Below are positions 25,956 through 34,352 of a stretch of DNA of 64,000 nucleotides, one piece after another. Position numbers and translations under genes: made by a program. The stretch's first letter is position 1. Each line of letters begins with the position of its first letter. Below the pieces are notes generated by a model. It did not search any database and was not told the DNA's origin. It saw nothing but the letters and a program-made list of their open reading frames with translations. The DNA is from JALSRK01 sp964461995. Lineage in GTDB: Bacteria; Acidobacteriota; Terriglobia; Bryobacterales; Bryobacteraceae. The DNA lies in assembly GCA_964461995.1 (NCBI GenBank), contig CAYWXL010000003.1:56826-120825 (forward strand), in the 5' to 3' direction.

Positions 25956-27062
25956 TTACGGCACGAACTTGCTCACCGTGTGGAACTTCACCTTGCGCGC
26001 CTCGGCGGTCTCAAGCGGGGAGTAGTAATACCAGAGCGCCGCTTCCACATCGACCTTCACGTTGCGCGGGATGGCGAAGCGGAAAGTTTCGGTCCGAGTT
26101 TCAGAAGGAGCCAGCCGGCTATCGGAGAGCACTTTGGCTCCCCGAACGAAGACCAGGTGCTCGCGGCGAATCTCTTTGCCGCTGCTGTCCGCCACTATTC
26201 TGCGATACCGCACCGTCTCGTGGCGGGTCGTTCCCTCGTAAGGATTCACCTTCAGTTCTACGATCAGTTGGCGTAGCGGAGAGCCGGTGGGTACGAAGTG
26301 CGCGTTCGTCCGGTTCGCCACCCGCAGTTTCACCACCAGCTCGTCATCGGCGCGCTCCACGTCCAGCCACGCCCGGACTGCTTTGTTGAGCTGCGTCAGC
26401 GAGTGGGCCCCCGGCATCTCATGGAGGTTGATGCGCGTCTCCTCCACGCGCTTGACCCGCGGATCAACGACATCGCCGCGCACCCGGTACATATGGCAGT
26501 CCTGACACTGGCGGCCTTCTTTCGCCGCGCTGCTTTGCAACCATTCGCTGTAGGTGGTGAGCACGTCGAGGCCGAGCTTGTTCCGGTACTGGTGGCACGG
26601 AGCGCAGATCTCGGAGTTCCGATGGACCTCGCTGTACGTGGTCCGGTGCGCCGTGGAAACGGCGTCCTTGGACGGGCCGCTCTTCACGTCGGTGTAGTTC
26701 ACGACGGCGACGAAGTTCGCTCCTTGCTTCCGGACGGAAGTGACTGAGTGGCAGTGATCGCAACTAACGCCTTCCCAGCTCACCTTCTGTTTCAATTCAA
26801 GGTCGCCCAGCCTCAGGCTCACCGGAGAGTGGCAGCTCAGGCAGATCCGGCGAACCGACGCGCCGAGATCAGCTTCCGCCAGCTTGAGCGCATCTTGGAA
26901 GAGGCGGCTGGTCATCGCACGGGCGTGGGCCGAGCGTTTCCAGCCCTCGTGGATGGCCCGATGGCAATCACCACAGACCTCCGCGCTCGCGGGTTGGGGC
27001 AGTGTCGATGCGGGGGCGATCACAGTCGCAGCCAGCAATAGGCAGGCAGCCTTCAGCGCCAT
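25956..27062 (-). CDS. Periplasmic pentaheme c-type cytochrome
   Basis: A 368-residue protein with a signal peptide ending near 'PASA'. It has five CxxCH haem sites: CGDCH, CLSCH, CDHCH, CAPCH and CQDCH, all within the first about 200 residues. The last 160 residues are beta-rich with no haem. The spacing suggests the cytochrome c554/c3-like multiheme group. It is the last gene of the eight-gene operon that starts with the Rieske protein, 18 bases after the preceding gene. It probably receives electrons from, or donates them to, the membrane complex in the periplasm; the partner is unknown. Confidence 0.85.
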   Translation of the reverse strand: MALKAACLLLAATVIAPASTLPQPASAEVCGDCHRAIHEGWKRSAHARAMTSRLFQDALKLAEADLGASVRRICLSCHSPVSLRLGDLELKQKVSWEGVSCDHCHSVTSVRKQGANFVAVVNYTDVKSGPSKDAVSTAHRTTYSEVHRNSEICAPCHQYRNKLGLDVLTTYSEWLQSSAAKEGRQCQDCHMYRVRGDVVDPRVKRVEETRINLHEMPGAHSLTQLNKAVRAWLDVERADDELVVKLRVANRTNAHFVPTGSPLRQLIVELKVNPYEGTTRHETVRYRRIVADSSGKEIRREHLVFVRGAKVLSDSRLAPSETRTETFRFAIPRNVKVDVEAALWYYYSPLETAEARKVKFHTVSKFVP

Positions 27063-27080
27063 TTGGCACCTCTCAATCTT

Positions 27081-27431
27081 TCAGTTCCGGCGGGCGGCGC
27101 CGGCAGGCAGCGCCGCCCGCACCCAGTTCCGATCCACCGTCCGCCCTTGGCGGAGACGCGGATCGTCCCCTCCGGCCAGAACCTCGGCCGAAAGTCCACA
27201 CCGACCTTCCAGCAAGCCGTGTTCCACCTCGAAGCGGAGTTCTGGGTCGTGGACTTTGGAATAGACGGTCTCCGGTTTTTCGGCAGGGCCGGGCGGACGG
27301 CAGAAAAGCGCGAAATCTCGTGGAACCCACGCGAGAAACTGCGCCCCGCGACCTGTTTCTTGGCCCCCCTGGGAGGTATCCGGGACGCGAATCGGAGTCC
27401 CGAGCAGACGTGATTGGCCGGCCAGGCTCAT
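27081..27431 (-). CDS. Small protein of unknown function inside the respiratory operon
   Basis: A 116-residue reading frame whose ATG overlaps the stop of the sigma-54 response regulator (ATGA); it ends 18 bases before the pentaheme gene. It has no signal peptide, membrane helix or haem motif. Features are 'FLAWVPRDFALFCRPPG' and 'VHDPELRFEVEHGLLEGR'. I do not recognise it. The tight overlap argues for a real gene, but an artefact of high GC is possible because other frames are also open here. Confidence 0.5.
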   Translation of the reverse strand: MSLAGQSRLLGTPIRVPDTSQGGQETGRGAQFLAWVPRDFALFCRPPGPAEKPETVYSKVHDPELRFEVEHGLLEGRCGLSAEVLAGGDDPRLRQGRTVDRNWVRAALPAGAARRN

Positions 27432-28774
27432 GAGAGCCCCAGCTTCTCCATGCGGCTCCGGAGGGTTGACGGAGGAGTCTTCAGTAGCTCGGCGGCCTTG
27501 GTCTTGTTGCCACCCGTCCGGGCCAGCGCGGCGCGGATGACCCGGCGCGTCAGCTCGTCGATGATTTCGTCGAGGGATTTCTTGCCGATTTCCGAAAAAC
27601 GATCGGTATCCGGAGGACAGAGGATCTCTTCCGGCAGGTCAGTGCTATCGATCAGATCCCTTCGCGAGGTCAGTGACAGACGTTCCATCAGGTGCTCCAG
27701 CTCGCGGACGTTGCCCGGCCAGGGGTACGAGATCAAGGCTTCCAGGGCGGCCGGAGTGAGCCGAAGATTACGGGCGCCGCCGTACTTCTTCAGGAAGTGT
27801 TGCGCCAGCAGCGGGATGTCCTCTGTTCGCTCGCGCAGGGGCGGGACGTGAATCGGGACCACGTTCAGCCGGTAGAACAGGTCTTCGCGGAACCGGCCTT
27901 CGGCAGCGCGCTTGCGAAGATCCACTTTCGTCGAGGCGATCACGCGGACATCGAGGGGTATCGGCGTCGTGCTCCCCACACGCTCCATCGTCCGTTCCTG
28001 GAGCACCCGGAGCAGCTTGACTTGGATGTCCATCGGAATGTCGTCCACGTCGTCAAGATAGATGGTTCCACCCTGGGCCTTTTCAAAGCGGCCTACTTTG
28101 TCGCGGATGGCGCCGGTGAAAGCGCCTTTCTCATGGCCAAAAAGCTCGCTTTCCAGTATCTCCTTCGAGAGGGCGGCGCAGCTCACCCGGACCAGGGGCT
28201 TGTCCTTGCGCGGGCTAGCGTGGTGAATCGCCTCCGCGACCAGCTCCTTGCCCGTTCCCGTCTCACCGACGATGAGCACCGTGCTGTTGGTGGAGGCGAC
28301 GACCGCTAACTGTTCAAATACGCGAACCATCGCCGGGCTGGTACCCAATAGCCGATGGAACCGGGTCCGCTCTTCGAGCCGGGCGGAGAGGCGCCGGTTG
28401 TCCTCGATCGTGGCGCGGTAGCGCAGGGCCCGTTCCAGCGTCAACAGCAGCTCGTCGGTATCGAAGGGCTTGAGCAGGTAGTCGTAAGCGCCTTGTTTCA
28501 CCGCTTCGACCGCCGTGTGTACGGTACCGTAGGCTGTAATGACGATCACCAGGACGTCCGGATCGGCCTGCCTGGCCTGCCGCAGGAAGCTCATCCCGTC
28601 CATCTCGGGCATTTTCCAGTCGGTGATGATGGCTCCTACGCCGCCTTCCGTGCGCAGGTATTCCAAGGCCGGCGGCGCGGCAGGGAAGTCCAGGACGTCG
28701 TAGCCGGCTTCTCGGAGGTCATCGGCCAGCGACATCCGTAACGTGTCTTCGTCGTCTACAAGCAAGACCTTCAT
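27428..28774 (-). CDS. Sigma-54-dependent response regulator (NtrC family)
   Basis: A 448-residue protein in three parts. The receiver domain is at 1-120, with acidic residues D8/D9, phosphoacceptor Asp52 ('ITDWKMPEMDG') and Lys102. The AAA+ domain has Walker A 'GETGTGKE' (170-177) and the sigma-54 contact loop GAFTGA (217-222). A Fis-type helix-turn-helix lies at the C-terminus ('GGNKTKAAELLKTPPSTLRSRMEKLGL'). The start at 28774 sits 8 bases after the kinase gene. Because GAFTGA is intact, it should activate sigma-54 promoters; one such promoter lies upstream of the operon's first gene. Confidence 0.92.
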   Translation of the reverse strand: MKVLLVDDEDTLRMSLADDLREAGYDVLDFPAAPPALEYLRTEGGVGAIITDWKMPEMDGMSFLRQARQADPDVLVIVITAYGTVHTAVEAVKQGAYDYLLKPFDTDELLLTLERALRYRATIEDNRRLSARLEERTRFHRLLGTSPAMVRVFEQLAVVASTNSTVLIVGETGTGKELVAEAIHHASPRKDKPLVRVSCAALSKEILESELFGHEKGAFTGAIRDKVGRFEKAQGGTIYLDDVDDIPMDIQVKLLRVLQERTMERVGSTTPIPLDVRVIASTKVDLRKRAAEGRFREDLFYRLNVVPIHVPPLRERTEDIPLLAQHFLKKYGGARNLRLTPAALEALISYPWPGNVRELEHLMERLSLTSRRDLIDSTDLPEEILCPPDTDRFSEIGKKSLDEIIDELTRRVIRAALARTGGNKTKAAELLKTPPSTLRSRMEKLGLS

Positions 28775-28782
28775 GGCTGTCG

Positions 28783-30309
28783 TCACGCCGGCGCCGGGAG
28801 GGTAGCGGGTTTCGGCGAGGGCAGTACCACCCGGAACGAAGCCCCGGCGCCCTGGCGGCTTTCCACGAGGATGACGCCCCCGTGCGCCCGGACGATGTCC
28901 TGAGCGATCGACAGGCCGAGGCCCGTCCCCTGTCCCGGCGACTTGGTGGAAAAGAAAGGCTCGAAGAGCCGTGGCAAATCCTCTCTCGGGATCCCTATTC
29001 CATTGTCCCGCACCTCGATCTCGATGCGGCCGTCCCGCCGCGAGGCGCGGATCGCCAGTTCCGGCTCGAAAGCCGGATCCTTGGCGCTCTTGGCGCGCAG
29101 CGAATCGCAAGCGTTGCTCACCAGATTCTGCAGCACGTGCTCGAGCTGCTCGCCGTCGGCGCGGATGGTGGCTGCGCCTGGCTCGATCTCGATCTGGGGC
29201 TCTACATCGGCCTCCGAGAGCTTGTGTCCCGCCAAAAGAAGCACTCTTTCGATGAGCGGCGCCAGCGCGATCTCTTTGACCTCCGGCCTCCGCGGCCGCG
29301 ACAAATCCAGCAAACCTTTCACCACCCGGTGCATCCGCTCAGCCGACTCCTCCATGGCGGTCAAATAGCGCAGCAACTGCTGCCGGTTATGTGGCTCGCG
29401 CCGGATACGCCGCACACAGTTGCGCAGCCCCGCCAAGGGATTGTTCAGCTCGTGCGCCATCCCGGCGGCGATAGTACCGATGGTGCTCAACTTTTCCGCC
29501 GCCACAAGCTGCTGGTGCGTTTCCGTAAGCTGGCGGTAGGCTCCCCGGAGCCGCCGCACCATCTCCTGGAACTCGCGGGCCAGCCGGTCCACTTCGGTTT
29601 CGAATCCCAGGGGGTTCCATGAAGGCTCCGGCATTTTCAAGGCTTCTTCATCGGCTTCACCGAGCCGGCTGAGGTTGACGCTGCGTACGGCGGCCGCCAG
29701 CGCCTCGAGCGGCCGAGTCACCGCCCGGATGAAGAAGTACGATCCGATGATCCCGATCACGATGAAGGCGGCCACCATCCAGGCGACGGCCCGCTCCACG
29801 TCCCGCACCCCGGCAAAGATCAAGTTCTCGGCAAGTCCGACATGGACGAAACCCGCGTAACCGCCGGCCACGGGGGCCACCACGTCCCGGATTGGCGCCC
29901 ATTGCCCGCTGGTGTCCACAACTCGCCTCATCATGTAGGGTTTCCCCTGAGGCAGCGGGTTCGCAGTGAGCAGTTCCTTCGGGAAACCTTTCTCGAACGT
30001 ATGGGCTACGAGCTCCCCCTCCGGCCCCACCAGGAAAATGTAGACGATCTCCTCGTCGAGCTGGGCTGTCTCCTTCGCCAAACGGTCCAGCCGCAGCCGG
30101 TCCTCCACCAGCATGGCGTCCACCGCCTGGACGGCGAGCGCCCGGGCGATCTGCGCGCCCCGTTTTTCCAGTTCCGCAGCCAGGGTTCTCCCGGTTTCGT
30201 ACCGCACCCAGTAATAGTTGATGGAGCCAAAGAGCAACACTACGGCCAGTGTCGTAAGCAGGACCACCCAGCCGAGTCTCACTTGAATTCGCATCCGCTT
30301 CCCCGACAC
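28783..30309 (-). CDS. Membrane sensor histidine kinase
   Basis: A 508-residue protein. Two membrane helices (about 12-31 and 176-194) frame a periplasmic sensor of about 145 residues, then a HAMP-like linker. The dimerisation helix has phosphoacceptor His286 ('AAGMAHELNNPLAGL'). The ATPase has N box 'NLVSNACDSL', G1 'VRDNGIGIP', F box 'LFEPFFSTK' and G2 'GTGLGLSI'. It lies directly between a PhnD-like binding lipoprotein and an NtrC-type regulator, so it probably reads the loaded state of the former and phosphorylates the latter. Confidence 0.9.
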   Translation of the reverse strand: MSGKRMRIQVRLGWVVLLTTLAVVLLFGSINYYWVRYETGRTLAAELEKRGAQIARALAVQAVDAMLVEDRLRLDRLAKETAQLDEEIVYIFLVGPEGELVAHTFEKGFPKELLTANPLPQGKPYMMRRVVDTSGQWAPIRDVVAPVAGGYAGFVHVGLAENLIFAGVRDVERAVAWMVAAFIVIGIIGSYFFIRAVTRPLEALAAAVRSVNLSRLGEADEEALKMPEPSWNPLGFETEVDRLAREFQEMVRRLRGAYRQLTETHQQLVAAEKLSTIGTIAAGMAHELNNPLAGLRNCVRRIRREPHNRQQLLRYLTAMEESAERMHRVVKGLLDLSRPRRPEVKEIALAPLIERVLLLAGHKLSEADVEPQIEIEPGAATIRADGEQLEHVLQNLVSNACDSLRAKSAKDPAFEPELAIRASRRDGRIEIEVRDNGIGIPREDLPRLFEPFFSTKSPGQGTGLGLSIAQDIVRAHGGVILVESRQGAGASFRVVLPSPKPATLPAPA

Positions 30310-30371
30310 TCCGAAAGTAACGCGCCTCCACCGGCGGGTGCAGCAGCCTTCTTATGCACCTCTCTCAGCGC

Positions 30372-31337
30372 TCAGGGGTTCCACGGACCCACCCGGCGGA
30401 TCATCTCCTTCACCGGCTCGTATCGGTCCGGGGTACTTTCGCGGAACCGGTCGATCCGCAACCCCGTCAGGATACGCCGCCCCTCGGGATTCCTATGCAT
30501 TTCCAGCAAGGCGTTTGCCAGACTGGCCCTCAAGGTCTCATCGAGATCGCTCCGAACCACGACCGGGGGGTTCGCCATCCACGGCGACCGGTCGATAATG
30601 CGCAGGCGCGCCGCCTGGGCAGGGTCGCGTTCAGCTTCCAGGTCAAAGACGAGGCTGGAGACTGACGCAGCATCCACGAGACCTTGAACCACTGCCTTCA
30701 TGCTCCGGTCGTGACCGTAGGTGTAAATCACCCTCGAAAAGTACTCATCTGGATTCGAGCCCAACTGCGCCAATTTCCAGACCGGATACAGCCACCCGGA
30801 TGCCGAGAGCGGGTCCGTGAAAGCGAACGACCGGCCGTGCAGACCCGCGAAGGACCGCACCGGGGAATCCCTCCGCACGATGATGTAGGCGCGGAACGAG
30901 AGCCGGCCGCCGATTTCCGGTACCGCCACCAGGGAAATCCGCCCGGGATTGCTGGCCCGCGCATAGCCCCCCGCTCCCAAAAATGCTGCGTCCAGCCCCC
31001 CGCGCATCAGCAACTCGTTGATTTCCTGGTAAGTCTTGCGCTGCCAGGAATCGACCTCGATGTCCAACTGGTTCTCGAGGTAGCCTAGCAAGTCACGGTA
31101 ACGCTCAAAGGTCGCCGCCGGCGACATCAGGCCGGCGATGCCGAACCGGAGGCGGCCCCGGTGCAGCGGCGGCGGCATCTCTTCGGTGGAAATAGTTCGG
31201 GAGAAATCTATGCGGACGGTAGGGGTATCGAAGCCGCTGCCCCCGCACCCGAATAACTGTGCCGCGATCACGGCGCTCACAATCCACGAACCCGGGTAGC
31301 TCTTCCGGGAAGCAAGGCGCCGAAGGCGCGCCGTCAA
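30372..31337 (-). CDS. PhnD-like periplasmic binding lipoprotein (probable sensor subunit)
   Basis: About 321 residues from a TTG start that overlaps the upstream stop (TTGA). An ATG at 31394 is the alternative, but it would push the signal peptide far from the N-terminus. The lipobox is 'IAAQLFGC', after a basic stretch. The body is the PhnD/phosphate-phosphonate-binding fold: 'LRFGIAGLMSPAATFERYRDLLGYLENQL', 'YQEINELLMRGGLDAAFLGAGGYA', 'LSFRAYIIVRRDS'. No ABC permease or ATPase gene is nearby; a kinase follows instead, so sensing rather than uptake is likely. There is no cysteine besides the lipidated one, unlike arsenite-binding AioX. Confidence 0.78.
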   Translation of the reverse strand: MTARLRRLASRKSYPGSWIVSAVIAAQLFGCGGSGFDTPTVRIDFSRTISTEEMPPPLHRGRLRFGIAGLMSPAATFERYRDLLGYLENQLDIEVDSWQRKTYQEINELLMRGGLDAAFLGAGGYARASNPGRISLVAVPEIGGRLSFRAYIIVRRDSPVRSFAGLHGRSFAFTDPLSASGWLYPVWKLAQLGSNPDEYFSRVIYTYGHDRSMKAVVQGLVDAASVSSLVFDLEAERDPAQAARLRIIDRSPWMANPPVVVRSDLDETLRASLANALLEMHRNPEGRRILTGLRIDRFRESTPDRYEPVKEMIRRVGPWNP

Positions 31338-32578
31338 CCCTCGGCTACCTTTGTCGGGGCCGTGCGTTGTTCGCGGGACCGGATTGCCAGCCACAAACCA
31401 ATAATCGTAACCGCAATCGCCACCAGCGAGAACACCAGGCCGAGGCGGCGCCGGTCGCGCTCGTGTAAAGCGTCCACCCCTGCCTGGTAAGCCGCCGCAG
31501 TGATTTTGAGCCCCTCGTCAATGTCTTCCCGGACGGCATCGACATCGAACGAGTGGACCGTAACACGCGATTTGAGCAACTTTTCCCGCGCTTGTACCAG
31601 TTGAATATCAGCCTCGGATATTTCGATACCGGCTGTCCGGGCTTCATCCAGGATTGCCCGCGAGCGTTCCAGTTCTGCGGCGAGCTTGGTCAGCATCCCT
31701 CGGATCTCGGCTGCAGTCTTGCCGGCCGGGCTATCCACTTCATGACATTTTCCACAGACGCCGTCCTCGACCGAAAGCATGGCGTCGGTCGGGTGTTCGA
31801 TCCGGTGGTTCCCGTGGCAGACCACGCACCCGCTGAGGCCCAAATCGGTAAATGCTTGGTAGTGCGGGCTCTTGTCGAACAACTGTTCTTGCAAAGCGTG
31901 GCAGAGACCGCAAACCGCCGCGACCGAGCTCACCTGGGGCGGGGTGGCGCCATGGTTGCCGTGGCAGGAGGCGCAACTCGGGGCCGAAAGATCGCCCCGT
32001 TCGGCGAGCGCTTTCCAGTGCACGCTGGCCTTGTAGTCCTCGGGCTGGGTCGCCCAGAGGTTGTACTTCGCCATCAACTTCTCGTCGGCGTGGCAGCGGG
32101 CGCAGGTGACGACGATGCGAAGCGGATGAACGGGCGCCAGCGGGTCTTTCACTTCGCGGATATCGTGGACGCTGTGGCAGTCCACGCAGGTAGCGACGTT
32201 TTCGTCGCCCGCAGCCAGGCGCTTGCCGTGGATGCTCGTCCGGTATTGGGCGAGCTGATCGACCCGCTGTTGCGGATCGTAGCGGTGCATGAGGTCCGGA
32301 TTGCTGTGGCAGCGGGCGCACAGGTTCGGGATCTGAGTCCGGCGAATCGCACCCCGGAACCCCTTGGCTTTGCTCATGGCCTCTTCGGGATCCATCGCGG
32401 TGGGATCGCCGCCGTGGCAGTCGGAGCAACCGAATCCCCGCGCCTGGTGGATATCGTTGGCCCACGCTTTGGCGGGCGCCTGCAGATCGCCTTCCAGAGA
32501 TTCGTGGCACTCCACACAGGTATCCTGCGCCCACGCGGCGGCCGCCGCCAGCAACAGCAACGTGATTGTGCGTCTCAT
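31334..32578 (-). CDS. Nonaheme membrane-anchored cytochrome c
   Basis: A 414-residue protein with a signal peptide (MRRTITLLLLAAAAAWA). It carries nine CxxCH sites in order: CVECH, CSDCH, CARCH, CVDCH, CARCH, CASCH, CGLCH, CVVCH and CGKCH. A coiled helical region of about 100 residues follows, then a C-terminal membrane helix ('LGLVFSLVAIAVTIIGLWLAI'). Its ATG overlaps the cytochrome b stop (ATGA). It takes the place that cytochrome c1 or f holds in a standard bc complex and probably accepts electrons from the Rieske protein. Confidence 0.88.
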   Translation of the reverse strand: MRRTITLLLLAAAAAWAQDTCVECHESLEGDLQAPAKAWANDIHQARGFGCSDCHGGDPTAMDPEEAMSKAKGFRGAIRRTQIPNLCARCHSNPDLMHRYDPQQRVDQLAQYRTSIHGKRLAAGDENVATCVDCHSVHDIREVKDPLAPVHPLRIVVTCARCHADEKLMAKYNLWATQPEDYKASVHWKALAERGDLSAPSCASCHGNHGATPPQVSSVAAVCGLCHALQEQLFDKSPHYQAFTDLGLSGCVVCHGNHRIEHPTDAMLSVEDGVCGKCHEVDSPAGKTAAEIRGMLTKLAAELERSRAILDEARTAGIEISEADIQLVQAREKLLKSRVTVHSFDVDAVREDIDEGLKITAAAYQAGVDALHERDRRRLGLVFSLVAIAVTIIGLWLAIRSREQRTAPTKVAEG

Positions 32579-33666
32579 CGCCAATATCCCAACGCTGAGA
32601 AGACGGCCAGGTAGCTGACCAGCAAAACCCCGGCTCCAGTGACGAGGCGAGTTCTTATGGTCCCGTCCCGCCTGGACGCCCAGAACGGTAGGCACGCCCA
32701 TGCCGCCGCCAGCAGGCCGAAACAGATTACGCCGAATACCTCGCCCTCTATGAACCACACGCGGCTGGGGATCAACTTCAACGTATAGAAAGGCGCCAGG
32801 AAATACCATTCCGGGCGAATGCCGGCGGGGGCCGGGGCGAAGGGATCGGCTTTCTCGCCGAGTTCCCATGGGAACAAGGCGGCCAGCACGCCGAGAATCG
32901 CGAGCGTGATGTACCAGGCCATCAACTCCCGGAGGATGAAGTCCGGCACGAAGGGAATGCGCGGAACTTCCTGCCCCTTTTTCTGGTACTCTTCTTCCAC
33001 TTTCGGGGGGACGCTGATGTTCCATTTCTGCACCAGCGCCAGATGCAGCAGCAGGACCAGCGTCGTGATGCCGGGGAGAACTGCGACGTGGAAGCCGAAG
33101 AACCGGGTCAGCGTGCCGCCGCTTATCTCCGGCCCGCCTCTCAAGAATCGGGCCAGAGGCGGTCCGATGACGGGGACGACGGCGGCGATGTCGGTGCCGA
33201 CCCTCGTGGCGAAATAGGAGATCGTGTTCCAGGGAAGCAGATAGCCGCTGAAACCAAACCCGAGCGCGAGACCGAGCAGCACGATGCCGGTCAGCCATGT
33301 CAACTCCCGGGGAGCGCGGTAGGCATGCAAGAAGACGACACTGAACATGTGAACGAAAGCGGCCAGAATCATCAAGTTCGCGGCCCAGCTATGGACCGAC
33401 CGGATTAACCAGCCGAAGTCCACCTGCGTCATGATGAACTGCACGCTTTCGTAGGCCTCGTTCGGCGACGGGCGGTAGTAAAGCAGGAGGAGGATGCCGG
33501 TGGTTACCTGGATGCCGAACAGGAAAAGCGTGATCCCGCCGAAGTAGTACCACATCGTGGCCGAATGGCGGGGCACGCTCTTGTGGGCGAGGAACTCTTT
33601 GATCGGTTCCAGCCCCAGCCGATCCTCAAGCCACCACCGGATTTTTGCGATTGCTGCCGGCGCCAT
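32575..33666 (-). CDS. Cytochrome b of a Rieske/cytochrome b complex
   Basis: A 363-residue membrane protein covering both the b6-like and subunit-IV-like halves. Haem ligands: helix B has two His 14 apart ('VHSWAANLMILAAFVH'); helix D has two His 15 apart ('FHVAVLPG ... LLLH'), the b6f-type spacing. The quinol-site motif is 'PEWYFLAPFY'. The enzyme would oxidise (mena)quinol in the inner membrane and pass electrons to the Rieske centre and haem b. It lies 13 bases after the Rieske gene and overlaps the nonaheme cytochrome gene. Confidence 0.93.
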   Translation of the reverse strand: MAPAAIAKIRWWLEDRLGLEPIKEFLAHKSVPRHSATMWYYFGGITLFLFGIQVTTGILLLLYYRPSPNEAYESVQFIMTQVDFGWLIRSVHSWAANLMILAAFVHMFSVVFLHAYRAPRELTWLTGIVLLGLALGFGFSGYLLPWNTISYFATRVGTDIAAVVPVIGPPLARFLRGGPEISGGTLTRFFGFHVAVLPGITTLVLLLHLALVQKWNISVPPKVEEEYQKKGQEVPRIPFVPDFILRELMAWYITLAILGVLAALFPWELGEKADPFAPAPAGIRPEWYFLAPFYTLKLIPSRVWFIEGEVFGVICFGLLAAAWACLPFWASRRDGTIRTRLVTGAGVLLVSYLAVFSALGYWR

Positions 33667-33679
33667 CCCTTCCTCGACC

Positions 33680-34111
33680 TCAAGCCCTTTTCGACACGAT
33701 GACTTCGCCGTCCCGCAAGTGGACGTCGAACGGTTCCAGTGGACGCGGCGGCGGTCCAGAAATCACCCGGCCGTTCAGGTCGTACACGCCGTTATGGCAC
33801 GCACACCAGATCCTTTGCCGCTCCGGCTGATACTGCACGATGCAGGCCAGGTGGGTGCAGGTGGCCGAGAAGGCCTTCCATTCCTGCGGCCCGAGCCGAA
33901 TCAGCAGGACGGGCTTACTGCCGAAGCGCACGATCTTGCCGGTATTGACGGGGAATTCGTTGACCGTTCCCACCTCGGCTTCGCTGACCGCCGCTTCCGC
34001 CACTTCCGGCGGACGCATATAACGGAAGACCGGGTAAAGGAACGAAGCGATGGAGCCGATCAGTCCGCCGCCCAGCAGCCAAGAAACGATTCCCCTGCGG
34101 CTTGAATCCAT
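33680..34111 (-). CDS. Rieske [2Fe-2S] protein of the bc-type complex
   Basis: A 143-residue protein. An N-terminal membrane anchor ('GIVSWLLGGGLIGSIASFLYPVF') has RR before it, as in Tat-targeted Rieske proteins. Cluster ligands are Cys85/His87 ('CTHLAC') and Cys103/His106 ('CACHNG'), with the Cys90-Cys105 disulfide pair. The start at 34111 was chosen over a longer frame because the anchor then sits at the N-terminus; GGAG is upstream. It is the first gene of the operon and lies about 47 bases after the -12 element of a sigma-54 promoter. Confidence 0.93.
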   Translation of the reverse strand: MDSSRRGIVSWLLGGGLIGSIASFLYPVFRYMRPPEVAEAAVSEAEVGTVNEFPVNTGKIVRFGSKPVLLIRLGPQEWKAFSATCTHLACIVQYQPERQRIWCACHNGVYDLNGRVISGPPPRPLEPFDVHLRDGEVIVSKRA

Positions 34112-34157
34112 TGTAGCCACGCTCCTTCTTTTTCCACTGGATGTGCACCTCGTCCAC

Positions 34158-34173
34158 TGCAACCAGGTTGCCA
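34158..34173 (-). promoter_or_regulatory. Sigma-54 (-24/-12) promoter of the respiratory operon
   Basis: On the minus strand the sequence is TGGCAACCTGGTTGCA. It has GG and GC exactly ten bases apart, TGGCA at -24 and TTGCA at -12, close to the consensus TGGCACG-N4-TTGCW. Transcription would start about 12 bases on, leaving an untranslated leader of roughly 35 bases before the Rieske ATG. The operon encodes a GAFTGA-bearing activator, so the match is biologically coherent. Confidence 0.75.
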
Positions 34174-34276
34174 AATTCCGGAGATGTCACTAGTTTCGCA
34201 TGCCGCCGCCCCCGGGGTGGCGTTGGATTAATGTAGATTTTCGGTCAGCAATGCTCAGCCCCGGCCCCATTGGCAA

Positions 34277-34308
34277 GGGCTCGCAGAAATTCTCTAGACA
34301 GCGAGCCC
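34277..34308. promoter_or_regulatory. Inverted repeat at enhancer distance
   Basis: GGGCTCGC (34277-34284) and GCGAGCCC (34301-34308) are perfect inverted arms separated by 16 bases. The centre is about 130 bases upstream of the sigma-54 -12 element, a usual place for NtrC-type activator binding. It could equally regulate the divergent HU-like gene. Confidence 0.45.
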
Positions 34309-34352
34309 GGGCGGGAAAGGCGCGTTGATCTTTCCGGCTCGCGAGGGTGGCA

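Noticed and set aside
27063..27413. A plus-strand frame opposite the small protein in the respiratory operon
   Set aside because: It has no ribosome-binding site or context; the minus-strand frame overlaps its neighbour by ATGA and is preferred.
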